From: Arthrobacter sp. ISL-65
Lineage (GTDB): Bacteria; Actinomycetota; Actinomycetes; Actinomycetales; Micrococcaceae
NCBI RefSeq assembly: GCF_018613795.1
Contig: NZ_JAGGPN010000030.1
Location: 28,627-92,626, forward strand
Length of the DNA: 64,000 nucleotides
Reading direction: 5' to 3'
The notes below the pieces were generated by a model that was not told where the DNA came from, searched no databases, and worked only from the letters and a program-made list of their open reading frames with translations. Numbering within the stretch: position 1 is the first letter of the stretch; each line of letters starts with the position of its first letter. A program made the position numbers and the translations under genes. Shown here piece after piece: positions 59,586 through 64,000 of the stretch.

Positions 59586-62500
59586 CTAGACCTCTTCTAC
59601 GGAGCTGGGCTCTGCACGAGACAGATCGATGCCCAGTTCTTCCGCAGCCGTGAAGACTGCGTCATCAGAGTCACGCATTTCAATTGTGGTTCCGTCGGTG
59701 GAAAGCACTTCCACGTTCAGGCACAGCGACTGCATTTCCTTGATCAACACCTTGAAGGATTCGGGAACACCCGGCTCAGGGATGTTCTCGCCCTTGACGA
59801 TCGCCTCGTAGACCTTCACGCGGCCGTGAATGTCATCGGACTTGATCGTGAGCAGTTCCTGGAGCGTGTAGGCGGCGCCATAAGCTTCGAGCGCCCACAC
59901 TTCCATTTCACCGAAGCGCTGGCCACCGAACTGTGCCTTACCACCCAGCGGCTGCTGCGTGATCATGGAGTACGGGCCGGTGGAGCGGGCGTGGATCTTG
60001 TCGTCCACCAGGTGGTGGAGCTTCAGGATGTACATGTAGCCGACCGAGATCGGATCCGGGAACGGCTCGCCGGAGCGGCCGTCGAACAGGCGGGTCTTGC
60101 CCGAGGAGTCGATCAGGCGGTCACCGTCGCGGGTCACGTTGGTGGAGTCGAGCAGGCCCGTGATTTCCTCTTCGCGGGCGCCGTCGAAGACCGGCGTTGC
60201 AACAGTGGTCTGGCCACTCTCGCGCGGCAGGTTCGGCAGCTGCTTTGCCCACTCCGGCTCGCCTTCGATCTTCCAACCGGTCTTGGCAACCCAGCCGAGG
60301 TGCGTTTCCAGCACCTGGCCGACGTTCATACGGCCCGGAACACCCAGCGGGTTCAGGACGATATCAACGGGGGTACCGTCGGCAAGGAAGGGCATGTCCT
60401 CGATCGGGAGGATCTTGGAGATAACACCCTTGTTGCCGTGACGGCCGGCGAGCTTGTCGCCGTCGGTGATCTTGCGCTTGGCAGCCACGTAGACGCGGAC
60501 CAACTGGTTGACGCCGGGGGGCAGTTCGTCGTCGTTGTCGCGGTCGAAGACGCGGACGCCGATGACGGTGCCGGACTCGCCGTGCGGAACCTTCAGGGAC
60601 GTGTCGCGCACTTCGCGGGACTTCTCGCCGAAGATGGCGCGGAGCAGGCGCTCTTCCGGGGTCAGCTCGGTTTCACCCTTCGGGGTGACCTTTCCGACCA
60701 GGATGTCGCCGGCTTCAACCTCGGCACCGATGTGGATGATGCCGCGCTCGTCCAGGCCCGCCAAAACTTCCTCGGACACGTTGGGGATGTCACGGGTGAT
60801 TTCCTCGGCACCAAGCTTGGTGTCGCGGGCATCGATCTCGTGCTCCTCGATGTGGATGGAGGAAAGGACGTCCTCGGCAACGATGCGCTGCGAGAGGATG
60901 ATGGCGTCCTCGAAGTTGTGGCCTTCCCATGACATGAATGCCACGAGGAGGTTCTTACCGAGGGCGAGCTCGCCCTGGTCCGTTGCCGGGCCGTCGGCGA
61001 TGATGCCGCCAACTTCCAGGCGCTGGCCTTCGTTCACCAGGACACGGTTGTTGTAGCAGTTGCCCTGGTTGGAGCGGGCGAACTTGTTGATGCGGTAGTT
61101 GGTTTCCGTGCCGTCGTCGTTGAGCATGATGACGAGCTCGGCGGAGACCTCGGTAACCACACCGGCCTTCTTGGCGATGGTGACGTCACCGGCGTCGACG
61201 GCTGCGGCGCGCTCCATGCCGGTGCCCACGAACGGGGCCTCGGAACGGACCAGCGGCACGGCCTGGCGCTGCATGTTGGCACCCATGAGTGCGCGGTTGG
61301 CGTCATCGTGCTCGAGGAACGGGATCAGGGCGGTTGCCACGGACACCATCTGGCGCGGGGAAACGTCCATGAACTGCACCTCGCCGGCGGGAACGAGCAC
61401 GGGCTCGCCTCCACCACCGCGGGCACGGACCAGGACGGTCTCTTCAGCGAAGCTCTTGTTCTCGTCGAGCGGAGCGTTGGCCTGTGCGATCAGGACCTCT
61501 GCCTCGTCGTCGGCCGTCAGGTACTGGACGTCGTCGGAGACGACGCCGTCCTTGACCAGGCGGTACGGCGTTTCGATGAAACCGAACGGGTTGATGCGGC
61601 CGTAGGACGCCAGGGAACCGATCAGACCAATGTTCGGGCCTTCAGGGGTTTCGATGGGGCACATACGTCCGTAGTGGGACGGGTGAACGTCTCGGACTTC
61701 CATGCCTGCACGGTCACGGGACAGACCGCCCGGGCCCAGCGCCGACAGGCGGCGCTTGTGGGTCAGGCCGGAGAGCGGGTTGTTTTGGTCCATGAACTGG
61801 GACAGCTGGGAGGTTCCGAAGAACTCCTTGATGGCTGCCACCACGGGCCGGATGTTGATCAGGGTCTGCGGCGTGATGGCCTCGACGTCCTGCGTGGTCA
61901 TGCGTTCGCGGACGACGCGCTCCATGCGGGACAGGCCGGTGCGGACCTGGTTCTCGATGAGCTCGCCGACGGCGCGGATGCGGCGGTTGCCGAAGTGGTC
62001 GATGTCATCGATCTCGACGCGCAGCTCGTGGTCTTCGCCATCGCGCTTGCCCATGAGGGTCTTCTCGCCGGCGTGCAGCGCGACGAGGAACTTGATCATG
62101 GCGACGATGTCTTCAACGTGCAGGACCGAAGCTTCCTTGTCACCAAGGGAGCGGTCGATGCCAAGCTTGCGGTTGATCTTGTAGCGGCCAACCTTGGCCA
62201 GATCGTAGCGCTTGGAGTTGAAGTACAGGTTGTCCAGCAGGGACTGGGCAGCCTCGACTGTGGGCGGCTCGCCCGGACGCAGCTTGCGGTAGATGTCCAG
62301 CAGGGCGTCTTCGCGGGTTTCGGTGGCGTCCTTCTCCAGCGTGGCACGCATGGAGTCGTACTGGCCGAACTCCTCGAGGATCTGGCCTTCGGTCCAGCCG
62401 AGGGCCTTCAGCAGCACCGTGACCGACTGCTTGCGCTTGCGGTCGAGGCGCACGCCGACCTGGTCGCGCTTATCGATCTCGAGTTCGAACCAGGCGCCGC

Positions 62501-63092
62501 GGGACGGGATGATCTTTGCGGTAAAGATGTCCTTGTCGCTGGTCTTGTCAGCGGCGCGCTCGAAGTAGGCGCCCGGGGAACGGACCAGCTGGGAAACGAC
62601 GACACGCTCGGTGCCGTTGACGACGAAGGTGCCCTTCTCGGTCATCAGCGGGAAGTCACCCATGAACACGGTCTGCTGCTTGATTTCGCCCGTGTTGTTG
62701 TTCATGAATTCGGCCTTGACGTACAGCGGTGCCGAGTACGTAGCGTCCCGGTCCTTGCATTCAGCCATGGTGTACTTCGGATCAGCGAACTCCGGATCGG
62801 AGAAGCTCAGGGACATGGTGCCCTGGAAGTCCTCAATAGGGGAGATCTCTTCGAAGATGTCGGAAAGACCGGAGGAGGTGGCGACGCTCAGGTCGCCTTC
62901 TTCGACGGCCTTCGCAACGCGGGCCTGCCAGCGTTCATTTCCGACCAGCCAGTCGAAGCTGTCCGTCTGCAGGGCAAGCAGATTCGGAACGTCAAGAGGT
63001 TCGTGAATCTTTGCGAATGAGAGCCGGCGAGTCGCACCATCGGTGCTTGCCGTATTAGCGGTTTCGTTATTAGAGGTGCTCGAGGCGACCAA
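59586..63092 (-). CDS. rpoB: RNA polymerase beta subunit
   Basis: Catalytic subunit, target of rifampicin. The TTG at 63092 gives 1168 residues beginning [16 protein letters not shown] lies at a good distance upstream, and a GTG five codons earlier is the alternative. The rifampicin region is wild type: [20 protein letters not shown] with [11 protein letters not shown] following. Other motifs are [20 protein letters not shown] and [21 protein letters not shown] promoter-like pair and two copies of an 11-bp motif lie upstream. It leads rpoB-rpoC and is divergent from a thiolase gene. Confidence 0.96.
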   Translation of the reverse strand: MVASSTSNNETANTASTDGATRRLSFAKIHEPLDVPNLLALQTDSFDWLVGNERWQARVAKAVEEGDLSVATSSGLSDIFEEISPIEDFQGTMSLSFSDPEFADPKYTMAECKDRDATYSAPLYVKAEFMNNNTGEIKQQTVFMGDFPLMTEKGTFVVNGTERVVVSQLVRSPGAYFERAADKTSDKDIFTAKIIPSRGAWFELEIDKRDQVGVRLDRKRKQSVTVLLKALGWTEGQILEEFGQYDSMRATLEKDATETREDALLDIYRKLRPGEPPTVEAAQSLLDNLYFNSKRYDLAKVGRYKINRKLGIDRSLGDKEASVLHVEDIVAMIKFLVALHAGEKTLMGKRDGEDHELRVEIDDIDHFGNRRIRAVGELIENQVRTGLSRMERVVRERMTTQDVEAITPQTLINIRPVVAAIKEFFGTSQLSQFMDQNNPLSGLTHKRRLSALGPGGLSRDRAGMEVRDVHPSHYGRMCPIETPEGPNIGLIGSLASYGRINPFGFIETPYRLVKDGVVSDDVQYLTADDEAEVLIAQANAPLDENKSFAEETVLVRARGGGGEPVLVPAGEVQFMDVSPRQMVSVATALIPFLEHDDANRALMGANMQRQAVPLVRSEAPFVGTGMERAAAVDAGDVTIAKKAGVVTEVSAELVIMLNDDGTETNYRINKFARSNQGNCYNNRVLVNEGQRLEVGGIIADGPATDQGELALGKNLLVAFMSWEGHNFEDAIILSQRIVAEDVLSSIHIEEHEIDARDTKLGAEEITRDIPNVSEEVLAGLDERGIIHIGAEVEAGDILVGKVTPKGETELTPEERLLRAIFGEKSREVRDTSLKVPHGESGTVIGVRVFDRDNDDELPPGVNQLVRVYVAAKRKITDGDKLAGRHGNKGVISKILPIEDMPFLADGTPVDIVLNPLGVPGRMNVGQVLETHLGWVAKTGWKIEGEPEWAKQLPNLPRESGQTTVATPVFDGAREEEITGLLDSTNVTRDGDRLIDSSGKTRLFDGRSGEPFPDPISVGYMYILKLHHLVDDKIHARSTGPYSMITQQPLGGKAQFGGQRFGEMEVWALEAYGAAYTLQELLTIKSDDIHGRVKVYEAIVKGENIPEPGVPESFKVLIKEMQSLCLNVEVLSTDGTTIEMRDSDDAVFTAAEELGIDLSRAEPSSVEEV

Positions 63093-63180
63093 GAGGGATC
63101 CTTCCACAGACCTTCAGGCGTTTTCAGATCTCCCCCGCTTTTCACCCTGCGAAGTGACTCCGCAGTGCTACCATCCGGTT

Positions 63181-63191
63181 CCGCTATATGA
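63181..63191 (-). promoter_or_regulatory. 11-bp motif upstream of rpoB, proximal copy
   Basis: TCATATAGCGG on the minus strand, about 90 nt before the rpoB start. The same 11 bp occur at 63267-63277 and upstream of rpoA at 34331-34341. Confidence 0.5.
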
Positions 63192-63266
63192 CCCGGGACC
63201 TGGTTCTGCCCATGCTGGTGACGTTGTTCACGGCACATTGATGGAGCAGCTAACAGGCTAAGCCCA

Positions 63267-63277
63267 CCGCTATATGA
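63267..63277 (-). promoter_or_regulatory. 11-bp motif upstream of rpoB, distal copy
   Basis: A second TCATATAGCGG about 175 nt before the rpoB start and 35 bp downstream of the proposed -10. If the promoter call is right, both rpoB copies are in the transcribed leader. Confidence 0.5.
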
Positions 63278-63311
63278 AGGCTGAAGGTAAACAGGGAAGA
63301 CGCAAATATCT

Positions 63312-63340
63312 ACGATACGGCAAAACCCCACGCGTGTCTA
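63312..63340 (-). promoter_or_regulatory. Candidate rpoB promoter
   Basis: On the minus strand, TAGACA (63335-63340) and TATCGT (63312-63317) are separated by exactly 17 bp. The pair matches the sigma-70 consensus at five and four of six positions. It would give a leader of about 210 nt. Confidence 0.5.
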
Positions 63341-63484
63341 CCCCACTTGCCAGCAGAATGCAAGCACCGTTGCCACGGGCACCTAACCGGAATGCACCCC
63401 GCCTCCCCAGCGTTTGAATGCATAGGTGACCGGGCTCACGATACCCTTAGGCCAACCATCGGCAAAGATCGGAAGAGAAAAACC

Positions 63485-64000
63485 ATGAGCAATTCCGCGG
63501 ACAACAGCGACGTTGTCATCCTGTCCGGCGCGCGCACCCCGCAGGGCCGGCTGAATGGGCAGCTCGCGAGCTTCACCGCCGTCGAGCTCGGGGCGCACGC
63601 CATCAAGGCGGCCATCGTGGCCAGCGGACTGGAAGCCGATCGGGTGGACGCCGTCATCATGGGCCAGGTCCTGCAGGCCGGGACCGGCCAGAACCCGGCA
63701 CGCCAGAGCGCCATCGGCGCGGGCATCGGCTGGAACGTCCCCACGGTGACCATTAATAAGGTCTGCCTCTCGGGGCTTACCGCCGTGATCGACGCGGCGC
63801 GGATGATCCGTGCCGGCGACGCCACCGTCGTCGTCGCCGGCGGCCAGGAATCAATGACGCGGGCGCCCCATGTCCTCCCCGGTTCCCGCCAGGGCTGGAA
63901 CTACGGCACCGTCCAGGCGCTGGACGTTGCGGCACACGACGGCCTGACCGATGCGTTCGACGGCCAGTCGATGGGCCTTTCCACTGAATCCAAGAACCTT
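63485..64000 (+). CDS. Acetyl-CoA C-acetyltransferase (thiolase), 5' part
   Basis: The first 172 codons of a thiolase, cut by the window end. It condenses or cleaves acetyl-CoA units in acetoacetyl-CoA metabolism or beta-oxidation. Family motifs are VVILSGARTPQGRLNGQLA at the start, GQVLQAGTGQNPARQ and NKVCLSGLTAVIDAARMI, where the Cys is the acylated nucleophile, followed by VVVAGGQESMTRAPHVLPGS. The ATG at 63485 follows GGAAGAG. The missing half should carry the GHPxG and CxG motifs. It is divergent from rpoB and probably has its own promoter. Confidence 0.93.
   Translation, partial: MSNSADNSDVVILSGARTPQGRLNGQLASFTAVELGAHAIKAAIVASGLEADRVDAVIMGQVLQAGTGQNPARQSAIGAGIGWNVPTVTINKVCLSGLTAVIDAARMIRAGDATVVVAGGQESMTRAPHVLPGSRQGWNYGTVQALDVAAHDGLTDAFDGQSMGLSTESKNL

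Noticed and set aside
61700..61790. Possible rifampicin-resistance change in rpoB
   Set aside because: The region reads as the wild-type actinobacterial sequence at all the usual positions.

Overview
This is a chromosomal window of a high-GC actinobacterium. The gene order, the low-complexity tails on several ribosomal proteins, the single inositol-1-phosphate synthase and the glgX-treY-treZ trehalose operon all point to the Arthrobacter/Pseudarthrobacter group (Micrococcaceae). That assignment is inference from protein sequence and synteny; no database search was run. Most genes lie on the minus strand, so transcription runs mainly from high to low coordinates.

Layout. 1-5 kb: a DUF559-type protein, a 32-bp tandem repeat block, a DUF2306 membrane protein divergent from a MerR-type regulator with dyad sites between them, inositol-1-phosphate synthase and an aldo/keto reductase. 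5-11.6 kb: a translationally coupled operon (glgX-treY-treZ) that makes trehalose from glycogen-type glucan. 11.7-21.4 kb: core metabolism and envelope genes (nnr, acpS, glmS, signal peptidase I, coaA, a VanY-like lipoprotein, mscL, glmM) followed by rpsI-rplM.

21.5-31.7 kb is the accessory part of the window. It lies between rplM and truA. It holds what looks like a deletion scar of a Tad/Flp pilus locus (the front of a prepilin peptidase joined to the C-terminal domain of a TadC-like protein), an Hpt-like protein without its phospho-histidine, two OmpR-type response regulators, a PAS-containing histidine kinase, an ATPase-only kinase fragment, a VOC protein, an ECF-type sigma factor with a fused zinc-binding tail, and several small proteins.

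31.7-63.1 kb is the large translation/transcription cluster, read on the minus strand in the order rpoB-rpoC-rpsL-rpsG-fusA-tuf-(small membrane protein)-S10 operon (rpsJ to rpsQ)-spc operon (rplN to rplO)-secY-adk-map-P1 peptidase-infA-rpmJ-rpsM-rpsK-rpoA-rplQ-truA. rpsN and rpsD are not in their frequent positions. Several gaps between genes in the cluster carry perfect hairpins without U-tracts. An 11-bp motif recurs upstream of rpoA and twice upstream of rpoB. The window ends inside a thiolase gene divergent from rpoB.

I found no rRNA or tRNA gene, CRISPR array, complete insertion sequence or prophage. The most unusual items are the tad deletion-fusion, the histidine-less Hpt protein, the sigma factor with a built-in zinc-binding domain, the terminator inside the truA start, and the shared rpoA/rpoB leader motif.
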